Assembly: GCA_001023575.1 (NCBI GenBank)
Contig: CP011489.1
Span: forward strand, 124,001 to 188,000
Origin: Actinobacteria bacterium IMCC26256
GTDB lineage: Bacteria > Actinomycetota > Acidimicrobiia > IMCC26256
Reading direction: 5' to 3'
DNA: 64,000 nucleotides
The notes under the pieces are model-generated. The model worked only from the letters and a program-made list of their open reading frames with translations. It was not told where the DNA came from and ran no database searches. The position numbers were made by a program, and so were the translations under genes. Below are positions 27,062 to 36,128 of this stretch, piece after piece (position 1 is the stretch's first letter; each line of letters opens with the position of its first letter).

Positions 27062-27129
27062 AGAGCGCCCACTTACTTTCAGCCGGCGACTTTTTGACCG
27101 GTCTAGGTTCCTAGACTCTGTTTTGTGGG

Positions 27130-27579
27130 TCAGCCCCGACGTTGAGCGAAGTAGTTAGTCAGAAGTAGGGCTCCCTCCGCGGCATGAATCCCGCTCACAA
27201 CATGAACCTCATGGTTTAGGCGTGGGTCGCATGACAGGTTGTAGAGCGTCCCCATCGCTCCCGCCTTGGGGTCGGCTGCTCCAAATACAACCAAACCGAT
27301 TCTTGAGTTGATTGAAGCACCCGCGCACATTGGGCATGGCTCGAGTGTCACAACAAGCGCGTAATCGTTGAGTCGCCATGAGCCGTTTGCGATCGATGCA
27401 TCTCGTAGGGCGAGTATCTCTGCGTGTGCAGTCGTATCCTGGGTAAGTTCGCGTTCGTTGTGGCGCGATGCGATTACTTGGCCGGTCTCGATGTTGACAA
27501 CTACTGCCCCAACTGGAACATCTCCATGAGCAACAGCCGCCTCAGCCTCTAGGAGAGCTAGGTCCATCCACGATTGCAT
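27130..27579 (-). CDS. tadA: tRNA-specific adenosine deaminase
   Basis: 149 residues from ATG 27579. It deaminates A34 to inosine in tRNA-Arg(ACG). Zinc-site motifs are HAEILAL (His and catalytic Glu) and LEPCPMCAGA (two Cys); NGSWRLNDYALVVTLEP and FGAADPKAGAMGTLYNL are family-typical. The frame stays open to 27654, but homology starts at MQSWMDLALLEAEAA. Its 3' end was copied by the neighbouring 1949-bp duplication. Confidence 0.93.
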   Translation of the reverse strand: MQSWMDLALLEAEAAVAHGDVPVGAVVVNIETGQVIASRHNERELTQDTTAHAEILALRDASIANGSWRLNDYALVVTLEPCPMCAGASINSRIGLVVFGAADPKAGAMGTLYNLSCDPRLNHEVHVVSGIHAAEGALLLTNYFAQRRG

Positions 27580-28093
27580 AGTCCCTAAGGAAGGGGATCT
27601 GGGGCTAGGGCTCATGGTCAGCAATCGTAGGGCGCGACCGCCTGGTACTAGCAATGGTCATGTTTGATGTCTGCGTAACTCGATATTGAGGCACTCAATA
27701 TGGAGGCCTGCGAATGCTCTCTTTCATCCACCCAGTTGGCCTTCCCATCAATTTGAACAGCTGCTTACTGCTATGACAGTTCGATAACTGAATCCGTGAT
27801 GTGCATCTTCAAAACCGAGTTGCAACGGAATCTTGCCTAGTTAGATGACGACTTTAGATTTCGAGAGGGTCTAGGCAAACTAGAGATTCCTATTTGCTAA
27901 TCGACGCCATGGTCCAAGGAGGAGAGCGTTTATTGGGACGTGTTGATGGAGTATCCTATGAGATTCAAGAGGGCTAGTCACGCGAACTGCAGTCCACCGC
28001 TGCCCGCGAAAAACCAATGGGGAAATATTCGCGAAAGCCCGACATATCCAACCCGATCTGTTTAATTCTTAGAGTTACTTTGGAAGGATTTTC
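27580..28093. other. Intergenic region between tadA and the third GT-C-like gene
   Basis: No supported gene. It holds a perfect 8-bp inverted repeat, ATATTGAG (27683-27690) and CTCAATAT (27694-27701), with a 3-nt loop. GGAAGGA at 28082-28088 is the ribosome site of the next gene. The region is more AT-rich than its neighbours. Confidence 0.5.
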
Positions 28094-29707
28094 ATGATTC
28101 GTTTCAAGAAGTGGTGGTACTTATCCGCTCTTCCATTGCTAGCCGTGTTCATTACTGCGCTAATTACTTCATCTGAGACCTTTCGCGCCTATGGGGATTA
28201 CGCGTTAATCGAATTACAATCTCGTGAGGTATTTACAGCTCACACGCCGTTAACCGGGCTTTTCGGAAGAATGTTTTGGAACCATCCAGGACCAGCAATG
28301 TTTTGGCTGTTGAGCCCTGCTGCAATTTTGGCCCGCCGAACATCTACGCCTTTAAGGGTTGAGTACCTGCTGCTTATTGGGATAACCGTAATCGCATCCC
28401 TCGCTCTTGCTTGGAGGCTAGGTCGAAAGTTTTTTACTGCGATCACAATCGTTACAGCTTTATCTCTAATCGGGATACCAACGGCTGTCCTCACGGCTTA
28501 CTGGAATCCTTGGTTTCCAATACCGATGTTTTTACTTTTGTTTGTTCTCTCCGCTGGAGTAGCTGCTGGGCAAGTAAAGCATCTAATCGGAATCGTGGTG
28601 GTGGGGTCGGTGATGGTACAGACCCACGTCGGAACACTAGCGATCGTTGCAACTTGTGCTTTGTTCTCGTTAGTTTGCATTGCTGTTGACGCGCTGAGAT
28701 CGCGTAAAATGCCAGACAAGTGGAGGTCAACATTCGGATGGTGCGCTGGCCTGCTTACTGCTATTTGGCTCATGCCGGTAATTGGCGTGATCACGCATGT
28801 GCATGGAAACTTAATCTCGATCGGGCGTTATTTCCTTGACGCTCCGGGAGGCCACACAGGGTTGAGTCGAGCACTTCAGGTCTTCGCCGGGGAGTATCTG
28901 TGGCGGCCAACTTGGCTTGGGGGCCCAGAGCGGCTTGACCCGCAAGCGTTCGGGATTGAGAGACTTGCTGCCCGAATTTCAGGTCCGTCTCTTCTCGCCT
29001 TGCTTGTTCCTCTTGCGTTTTTAGGTGTCGGATTTTTTCTATCGCGCAGTCGTTCTGATGCGCGCTGGTCCCGATACATCCTCTTGCTTACTTCACTTCT
29101 ATGTATAGGAGTAGTAGCAATCAGCAGGGCAGATCAGCCAATACCACATACATTTGGATGGATAAAGGTTCTCGCACCACTCACCATCTTGATTCCCATG
29201 GTGCCAATAGTCGACTGGGTTTTATCACGCAGGCCAAAGTTTGCGATACCGGTTGCACTGCTTTCGCTAGTTGTTATTACCGTGGCAGCGTTTGGGGCTG
29301 CGCCTCGATACAGAGCCCAGGGTGACGCTCTGTTCGTGATGATGCAACCGAGAGTTAAAAGTCTTAGCAAAGCATTAGATATTCAGAAGCTGCAAGACCG
29401 CAGGATCGCTGTGCGACAAGATTTCTTAGGTCCATTCGATGCGGGTGTTTATTCCGCTTTAGTAAACGAAATGACTCGCCGGGGAGCCAAGGTTATCGTC
29501 GCACAAGATGCGTGGGCTAAGCGAAGTTATGGAGACAGTCGCTCCGGCCCATCTTCTTCAGCGCCCGTTGTTTGGTATTTCACTGTTACTCCGGAGCGTT
29601 TCGCGGAACTCCGCTCTAGACCGGGAGCGCGCGTGATCTGGTACGAAGGCGGATCAACTGGCGTGATTGAAGTCCCCTCGAAATCCGACCGACAAAAAAT
29701 TGGTTAG
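28094..29707 (+). CDS. GT-C-like polytopic membrane protein, diverged third paralogue
   Basis: 537 residues, lacking the ~60-residue polar N-terminal extension of copies 1 and 2; it starts directly at FKKWWYL. It keeps the first-loop signature D.ALIELQSREVFTAHTPLTGLFGRMFWNHPGP and the soluble tail (VNEMTRRGAKVIVAQDAW, APVVWYFTVTPERF). Similar spacing and order indicate the same function, probably membrane glycosyl transfer (inference). ATG 28094 follows GGAAGGA. Sequence divergence shows this duplication is much older than that of copies 1 and 2. Confidence 0.75.
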   Translation: MIRFKKWWYLSALPLLAVFITALITSSETFRAYGDYALIELQSREVFTAHTPLTGLFGRMFWNHPGPAMFWLLSPAAILARRTSTPLRVEYLLLIGITVIASLALAWRLGRKFFTAITIVTALSLIGIPTAVLTAYWNPWFPIPMFLLLFVLSAGVAAGQVKHLIGIVVVGSVMVQTHVGTLAIVATCALFSLVCIAVDALRSRKMPDKWRSTFGWCAGLLTAIWLMPVIGVITHVHGNLISIGRYFLDAPGGHTGLSRALQVFAGEYLWRPTWLGGPERLDPQAFGIERLAARISGPSLLALLVPLAFLGVGFFLSRSRSDARWSRYILLLTSLLCIGVVAISRADQPIPHTFGWIKVLAPLTILIPMVPIVDWVLSRRPKFAIPVALLSLVVITVAAFGAAPRYRAQGDALFVMMQPRVKSLSKALDIQKLQDRRIAVRQDFLGPFDAGVYSALVNEMTRRGAKVIVAQDAWAKRSYGDSRSGPSSSAPVVWYFTVTPERFAELRSRPGARVIWYEGGSTGVIEVPSKSDRQKIG

Positions 29708-29826
29708 AGGACTAGAGAGTCGTTCTTCCAACTGGGTTATCGTCAACTCTTCGGACGCGAAGTGAGAATCCACAACAGCAGCAACTACCAAATCGCCGGC
29801 GCAGGAAAAACGCCCCAGCAAATACA

Positions 29827-29860
29827 AAACAACCGAACCCAGTTGAGGGTCCGGTTGTTT
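29827..29860 (-). terminator. Hairpin between the third GT-C-like gene and tRNA-Ser(GGA)
   Basis: AAACAACCGAACCC (29827-29840) pairs with GGGTCCGGTTGTTT (29847-29860) with one mismatch. On the minus strand it lies 23 nt past the tRNA 3' end and is followed by a T-rich stretch. On the plus strand it may also end the membrane-protein transcript. Confidence 0.7.
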
Positions 29861-29882
29861 CCTATGTCTCGCGACATGACAA

Positions 29883-29968
29883 TGGCGGAGGGGGTGGGAT
29901 TCGAACCCACGGAGCTTGCGCTCACACGCTTTCCAAGCGTGCCGATTCGGCCGCTCTCGCACCCCTCC
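29883..29968 (-). tRNA. tRNA-Ser (anticodon GGA)
   Basis: An 86-nt class II tRNA with encoded CCA. The acceptor GGAGGGG/CCCCTCC and discriminator G match the tRNA-Ser at 23.1 kb. The anticodon loop TTGGAAA gives GGA, reading UCC/UCU. It has a T arm GTGGGTTCGAATCCCAC and a long variable arm. Confidence 0.95.
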
Positions 29969-30135
29969 CGGGGACGCAGATGGTACAGGGCGCAGAGGCT
30001 GATACGGTGGCCGGGCGGACCGTGCTAGGCGGGGAGTTCGTGGTGCCCTATACCCCAGATCCACTTTTAGGGGGCTGAATTCCCATCCGAGGCCCGATTT
30101 GCCACTGTTAGAGCGCCTCGCACGTGGTGTTGTGA

Positions 30136-30233
30136 GTCGGGTCCTTAAGCAACGGGATCTTCGTGAAACGAGTCAGGTCCGTAAAGGAAGCAGCTCTCAG
30201 CGGAGCCTCCCGTGTGCCTTGAGGTAGCCCGGC
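30136..30233 (+). ncRNA. ffs: Signal recognition particle RNA (small bacterial 4.5S type)
   Basis: The conserved Ffh-binding domain GTCAGGTCC ... AGGAAGCAGC is at 30171-30193. It is flanked by helical arms (GGGTCCTTAAGCAACGGGATC ahead, CCTCCCGTGTGCCTTGAGGTAGCCC after) in the order of actinobacterial SRP RNAs. End pairing GTCGGG/CCCGGC sets the approximate boundaries. The apical loop reads GTAAA rather than GGAA. Location just upstream of dnaX is typical. Confidence 0.9.
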
Positions 30234-30281
30234 TTCTAGCCGGCGACGAGACACGCGGGCAGTGGCTCCGGGTCGACGGTG

Positions 30282-30306
30282 GGTGCACGGTCCGCACTTT
30301 TTATTT
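30282..30306 (+). terminator. Probable terminator of ffs
   Basis: GTGC (30283-30286) and GCAC (30294-30297) form a short stem with a 7-nt loop, followed directly by TTTTTATTT. The stem is short but the T-run is the best in this region. Confidence 0.5.
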
Positions 30307-30386
30307 AGCCATTAACCAAACTCCTCAATTATTGCTTAGTCATCGGGCCTGTAATAGGTCCCCCTCGGTCGCTAGGGTCAGGGGCA

Positions 30387-32441
30387 ATGGCATTCCAGTC
30401 GCTTTACCGCAAATACCGACCCCAGCGTTTCGATGCTCTCGTCGGTCAAGACCCAGTTACGACTGCACTTCGCAACGCTGTGCGCGAGCAGCGTGTAGGG
30501 CACGCGTACTTGCTCTCGGGGCCACGCGGCACCGGCAAGACAACGAGTGCACGCATTCTTGCGAAGGCTCTCAACTGTCTCAACCTTGGCGCTGATGGCG
30601 AGCCATGTGACGCGTGTACTAACTGCACAGGTATAAGCGCCGGCACGTTTACGGATTTAATTGAGCTCGATGCAGCCTCAAACCGTGGAGTTCAAGAGGC
30701 GCGCGATTTGGTCTCTCGAATCAACCTTGGTCTAGGAGCAGGTTCATCTCGCAAGGTATATATCCTCGACGAGGTTCACATGCTCACCACCGAGGCATCG
30801 AACACGCTTCTTAAGACTCTTGAAGAGCCTCCAGACCACGTGGTTTTTGTCCTCGCTACAACTGATCCACAGAAGGTGCTCCCGACAATCAGATCGCGCA
30901 CTCAGCACTTTGAGTTCTCTCTGCTCTCAGTTCAAGACCTCTCTGCCCATCTCGCACATATCCTTGATTTAGAGGCTGTGGAGTATGAAGACGAGGCTCT
31001 TGAGATTGTTGCGCGTGCTGCAGCTGGTAGTGCCCGTGACGCGCTCTCGCTGCTCGACCAAGCTCTGGCGCACTCTGATGGTCGTATAACTGCTGAGCAG
31101 GTTCGTCGTGCATTTGGGGGCTCTCCATTTGCACAGCGATTGGCCGTGTTAGATGCAGTTGCCTCTGAGGATACGGCTGGAGTGCTTGTCTGTAATGCAG
31201 CGTTGCTTGCTTCAGGCCACGACCCGCGCAGGATTGCAGAGGATCTCCTCCGTACACTTAGAGATACCTTTCTATTAATCGCCGGCGGTGGGCGTGTAGA
31301 GATTGACCCTCCACTAGAGGAGCAAGCGCAACTTAAAGTCGTTGGTGCTGCTCTCGGCACGGCGCAGATGGTGCGAGCGCTTGAGACTCTTGGGCAGGCA
31401 ATTATTGATATGCGTGGCTCTGAGGCGGCCGACCCGCGACTGGTGTTAGAGGTTGCATTGGTGCGTCTTGCGCGTCGCGATACGGGTACGCCGCTCCAGG
31501 CCCTCTCAGATCGCGTTGAGCGCCTAGAGCGCGAAGCCGGTGATGGGCGCTCGATCTCAGCGGCTGGTGCCAGCGATGATGCTCGGGAGAAGGGGGCGAC
31601 ACCGCGAGCGGCCGCACCTCCAGTACCCAAGACTCCGCAGCCTGCTCAAGCTCCTCCGATACCTCAATCGCCTGAGCCTGCCGTCTCGCCTTCGCCGCGC
31701 CCCAGCGCTCCGAGCAGTCCGACCCCGGCAGGATCACCCGAGCCCGAGGAGAACTCAACATTCTCGCCCTCCTCGCCACGCCCTGGTCTAGGGGCGCTGA
31801 GAGCCTCCGTGAGAGCGATTACAGATGCTCCCGCTCAAGGATCAGCCACCGCGTCTCCGGACCGGGCAGGAGGGTCTCAATCAGGAGGGTCTCAATCGGG
31901 AGGGTCTAAATCAATAGCGTCTGCTCCCTCAGAGAGCACTGCACCTCCAGCCTCCGCTCCGCAGGCTGCTGGTGCTGCGTTCGAGTCGAGTATCGAGGAG
32001 GTCATTGAGGCATGGGCAGGGGTCCTAGAGACCCTCGAGCGCAAGGTTCAGATCCAGGTGCAGGCAGCGAACCCGGTCTCGGTCACCGATGGAGTGGTCA
32101 CCTTCGCCGTGCCACGCGACTCGATCGATTCCGTGCGCCCGAAATTCCAGCAGGAAGCCCCGGCCATTCGAGATGGATTTCTTGCTGCGCTAGGTGAGAT
32201 CCCGCGCTTCTTACTTGTCCCGATCGAGCCGGTGGTTGAGGTTTCCGAGCCCGTTGAGGAGAGACCAAAACGCAAGCCCCCTAAGGCAGTTGCAGAGCCG
32301 GTTGAGCCAGAGCGCGAGTTAGAGGATGGCGTGCACCCTGACGACATAATCGATACTCCAATTAACTCAGAGGTAGATTCTGTCACGCGCATCGAGAGTC
32401 TCTTCGGTGGAACGGTTGTTGAGGAGCACGAGAAACCGTAA
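30387..32441 (+). CDS. dnaX: DNA polymerase III subunit gamma/tau
   Basis: 684 residues, the clamp-loader ATPase. Motifs are YRKYRPQRFDALVGQ, Walker A GPRGTGKTT, a zinc module C..C.NC near residues 74-83, Walker B VYILDEVHML, sensor 1 ATTDPQKV, and SARDALSLLDQ. A Pro/Ser/Ala-rich linker (about 400-530) leads to a C-terminal tau-like domain (about 535-640). An in-frame 15-bp repeat at 31869-31913 encodes three GGS(Q/K)S units in the linker. Start ATG 30387. First gene of dnaX-ybaB-recR. Confidence 0.95.
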   Translation: MAFQSLYRKYRPQRFDALVGQDPVTTALRNAVREQRVGHAYLLSGPRGTGKTTSARILAKALNCLNLGADGEPCDACTNCTGISAGTFTDLIELDAASNRGVQEARDLVSRINLGLGAGSSRKVYILDEVHMLTTEASNTLLKTLEEPPDHVVFVLATTDPQKVLPTIRSRTQHFEFSLLSVQDLSAHLAHILDLEAVEYEDEALEIVARAAAGSARDALSLLDQALAHSDGRITAEQVRRAFGGSPFAQRLAVLDAVASEDTAGVLVCNAALLASGHDPRRIAEDLLRTLRDTFLLIAGGGRVEIDPPLEEQAQLKVVGAALGTAQMVRALETLGQAIIDMRGSEAADPRLVLEVALVRLARRDTGTPLQALSDRVERLEREAGDGRSISAAGASDDAREKGATPRAAAPPVPKTPQPAQAPPIPQSPEPAVSPSPRPSAPSSPTPAGSPEPEENSTFSPSSPRPGLGALRASVRAITDAPAQGSATASPDRAGGSQSGGSQSGGSKSIASAPSESTAPPASAPQAAGAAFESSIEEVIEAWAGVLETLERKVQIQVQAANPVSVTDGVVTFAVPRDSIDSVRPKFQQEAPAIRDGFLAALGEIPRFLLVPIEPVVEVSEPVEERPKRKPPKAVAEPVEPERELEDGVHPDDIIDTPINSEVDSVTRIESLFGGTVVEEHEKP

Positions 32442-32491
32442 GACGCAGAAAATCGCGCAGAATGTTCTGCGAATATTTAGGAGCGAATGAC

Positions 32492-32833
32492 ATGGCAAAG
32501 CAGAAGCCGCAGATGAACGCAATGATGCGCCAGGTTCAGCAGATGCAGAGCGAGATGCTCGCAGCGCAAGAGGCTCTAGCGTCTGAGACTATTGAGGCCA
32601 CCTCTGGCGGCGGAATGGTCAAGGCCGTTGTATCCGGATCAGGGGAGTTGCGAGAGGTAATCATCTCCCCCGAGGTTGTAGATCCAGAGGATATTGAGAT
32701 GCTTCAAGATCTTGTAGTTGCAGCCGTAGGCGAGGCATTGCGCGAGGCAGAGGCGCGTAAAAGTGCTGCTCTCGGCGGGGCAACAGGTGGGCTCGACCTA
32801 GATAAGTTTGGGCTAGGCGGATTGCTCGGGTGA
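32492..32833 (+). CDS. ybaB: YbaB/EbfC family nucleoid-associated protein
   Basis: 113 residues, a small DNA-binding dimer: an N-terminal helix [22 protein letters not shown], a central strand pair ([29 protein letters not shown]) and the helix [22 protein letters not shown] 32492 is chosen because AGGAG (32479-32483) lies 8 nt upstream; the frame opens earlier at 32462. The stop overlaps the recR start. Confidence 0.92.
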   Translation: MAKQKPQMNAMMRQVQQMQSEMLAAQEALASETIEATSGGGMVKAVVSGSGELREVIISPEVVDPEDIEMLQDLVVAAVGEALREAEARKSAALGGATGGLDLDKFGLGGLLG

Positions 32834-33432
32834 GTTCACTCTACGAAGGGCCTGTGCAGAACCTTGTCGACGAACTGGGTCGGCTGCCTGGGATCGGACC
32901 AAAGTCTGCACAGCGGATCGCCTATCACATTCTGAAATCTCCAACGGAGGATGCAGCGCGCCTTGCGGATGCGCTAACTGAGGCTAAGGCGCGTGTTACT
33001 TGGTGCCAGACATGCTTCAACCTTGCGGAGGGCGCGGAGTGCTCCTTCTGCCGCGACGATCGCAGAGACCGCACAATCATCTGCGTGGTAGAGGAGCCGC
33101 GCGACATTGTGGCTATCGAGCGAACGCGCGAGTTCTACGGCCGCTACCACGTGCTTCAAGGTGCGATCTCTCCAATTGAGGGGATTGGCCCTGAGCAGCT
33201 CCGAATACACGAGATACTGCTTCGCATTGAGCCTGAGGGTGTTGAGGAAGTAATTCTTGCGACGAACCCAAATATTGAGGGTGAGGCGACCGCTATGTAC
33301 CTAGCCAAGTTACTCAAGCCCTTAGGGATCAAGGTGACTCGTATTGCGAGCGGTCTGCCGGTAGGTGGAGACCTTGAGTATGCAGATGAGATAACACTCG
33401 GCCGCGCCCTTGAGGGGCGTCGCGAGGTTTAG
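32830..33432 (+). CDS. recR: Recombination mediator RecR
   Basis: 200 residues. RecR works with RecF/RecO to load RecA at gaps. The helix-hairpin-helix is [20 protein letters not shown], the zinc finger [16 protein letters not shown], the Toprim domain [15 protein letters not shown]..., and the Walker-like end [25 protein letters not shown] 32830 overlaps the ybaB stop (GTGA), so translation is coupled. Confidence 0.96.
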   Translation: MSSLYEGPVQNLVDELGRLPGIGPKSAQRIAYHILKSPTEDAARLADALTEAKARVTWCQTCFNLAEGAECSFCRDDRRDRTIICVVEEPRDIVAIERTREFYGRYHVLQGAISPIEGIGPEQLRIHEILLRIEPEGVEEVILATNPNIEGEATAMYLAKLLKPLGIKVTRIASGLPVGGDLEYADEITLGRALEGRREV

Positions 33433-33458
33433 CAAGTAACCTCGTTTGTAAGAGCTTC

Positions 33459-34595
33459 CTAGGCGAGAGCCTTTGAGATTAAAGCTGAGACGGCATCGTG
33501 CTCTACGAGGAAACCGTCATGCCCTGCGATTGATTCGATCTCAATTACCTCGGAGACTTGCGCGAGGTGTGACGCGATTTCATGCTGCAGCCTCAGGGGG
33601 TATAGCCAGTCTGATGTGATCCCAGCGATCGTTACCTCGGCTGTAACCCGCGCCAATGCCGCAGCAACTCCGCCGCGTCCGCGACCTACATCGTGATGGT
33701 TCATCGCACGCGAGAGAGTGATGTAGGTATTGGCATCGAATCTGCGTGCGAGTTTCTCTCCGTGATAATCAAGGTAAGACTCAACGGCATAGCGACCGCC
33801 CTCAAGCGGTGACTCATCGCCCTGGTGGCCACGGCCAAAACGCGCGTCGAGCTCAATCTCAGAGCGATACGAGATGTTCCCCATGCCGCGTGCAATTGAG
33901 AGCCCAGAGTGAGGCCCATCACCTGGCGCTGCGTCGTAGTAATCGCCACCGCGCCATCGCGGGTCCGCCTCAATGGCGCGAATCTGAATGCTTGAGAGTG
34001 CAATCTCCTCTGCAGTTGCAGTCGCGCCGCATGCAATCAGCACTGCGCGCTTAATGCGATCCGGGAACGAGACAAGCCACTCGAGGGCTCGTTGTCCACC
34101 CATGGATCCGCCGATTAACGCGCTCCATTCGGTGATGCCGAGGGAGTCAGCCAATGCAGACTCAATTACAGCTTGGTCGCGCACGGTAACGATTGGAAAA
34201 CTTGCGCCAAAAGGCTTATCAGTGCGCGGGTCGATTGAGGAAGGCCCTGTTGTCCCTTGGCAGCCACCGAAAACATTTGGGCAGACAACGTAGAACCGAT
34301 CGGTATCGATTGCTTTTCCGGGGCCAATGACCTCGCTCCACCAACCGTCGTGCGGATGACCTAGCTCACTCGGCCCCGCAGCATGGCTGTCGCCAGTCAA
34401 AGCGTGGAGAACTAAAACGGCATTGGATCGATCAGGGGCGAGAGTCCCCCATGTTTCATAAGCGATTGTGATGTTCTCGATTTGGCCACCGGCCTCGAGC
34501 ACATGCGGACGCGACGAAAATAGGGAGGCGAACTGCCTGCGCCCTGGCTCATCGCCCGGTCGCCACGCACCTGTTGCTGGAATTGGATCGGCCAT
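33459..34595 (-). CDS. metX: Homoserine O-acetyltransferase
   Basis: A 378-residue alpha/beta hydrolase acylating homoserine in methionine synthesis. Motifs are AYETWGTL, LHALTGDSHAAG, the nucleophile elbow GGSMGGQRALEW, and C-terminal IAGHDGFLVEHD with the catalytic His and Asp region. ATG 34595 is preferred over TTG 34601. It follows metY by about 17 nt in the same operon. Acetyl rather than succinyl specificity is inferred from the actinobacterial context. Confidence 0.93.
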   Translation of the reverse strand: MADPIPATGAWRPGDEPGRRQFASLFSSRPHVLEAGGQIENITIAYETWGTLAPDRSNAVLVLHALTGDSHAAGPSELGHPHDGWWSEVIGPGKAIDTDRFYVVCPNVFGGCQGTTGPSSIDPRTDKPFGASFPIVTVRDQAVIESALADSLGITEWSALIGGSMGGQRALEWLVSFPDRIKRAVLIACGATATAEEIALSSIQIRAIEADPRWRGGDYYDAAPGDGPHSGLSIARGMGNISYRSEIELDARFGRGHQGDESPLEGGRYAVESYLDYHGEKLARRFDANTYITLSRAMNHHDVGRGRGGVAAALARVTAEVTIAGITSDWLYPLRLQHEIASHLAQVSEVIEIESIAGHDGFLVEHDAVSALISKALA

Positions 34596-34612
34596 ACTCA
34601 AGGCCGCCTACG

Positions 34613-35920
<1,308 letters not shown>

Positions 35921-35991
35921 CTATTTCGTTTGTTTGGTTTGGTAAGCGGTTTCTTAGAGTCGATCTTGCCCTCAAAGGGTCCAATAACCGT

Positions 35992-36020
35992 ACGGGGCAA
36001 TTCCCGACCCGTCAAGTCGG
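35992..36020 (-). promoter_or_regulatory. Possible H-type pseudoknot in the metY leader
   Basis: On the minus strand CCGAC (36020-36016) can pair with GTCGG (36008-36004), while ACGG in that loop can pair with downstream CCGT (35995-35992), the classic pseudoknot order. It lies about 80 nt upstream of the metY start. The SAM-I, SAM-II and SAM-IV signatures I know are not recognisable. Chance folding is possible. Confidence 0.25.
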
Positions 36021-36128
36021 ATTTAGCCCCTCGCGCCGAATATCGTCCCAGACAACCAAAACTGCTTCCCGAGGCCTACGGTCAGGCCATCTCGGGGAAT
36101 AGCGGCGAGAGCGGAGGGTTTGAGGTAA

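Larger units (their letters stand above)
23232..27129. repeat. 1949-bp tandem duplication carrying a GT-C-like gene and a tadA 3'-end remnant
   Basis: Unit 1 (23232-25180) and unit 2 (25181-27129) have the same 1949-bp period. Each starts with a decayed ~35-bp copy of the tadA 3' end, then a leader, a 595-codon gene and a shared trailer. The trailer of unit 2 runs into the genuine tadA stop at 27130, which marks the right junction. Confidence 0.88.

Noticed and set aside
27912-27978. 22-codon open frame after GCC upstream of the third GT-C-like gene
   Set aside because: Short, with no ribosome site and no similarity that I recognise.
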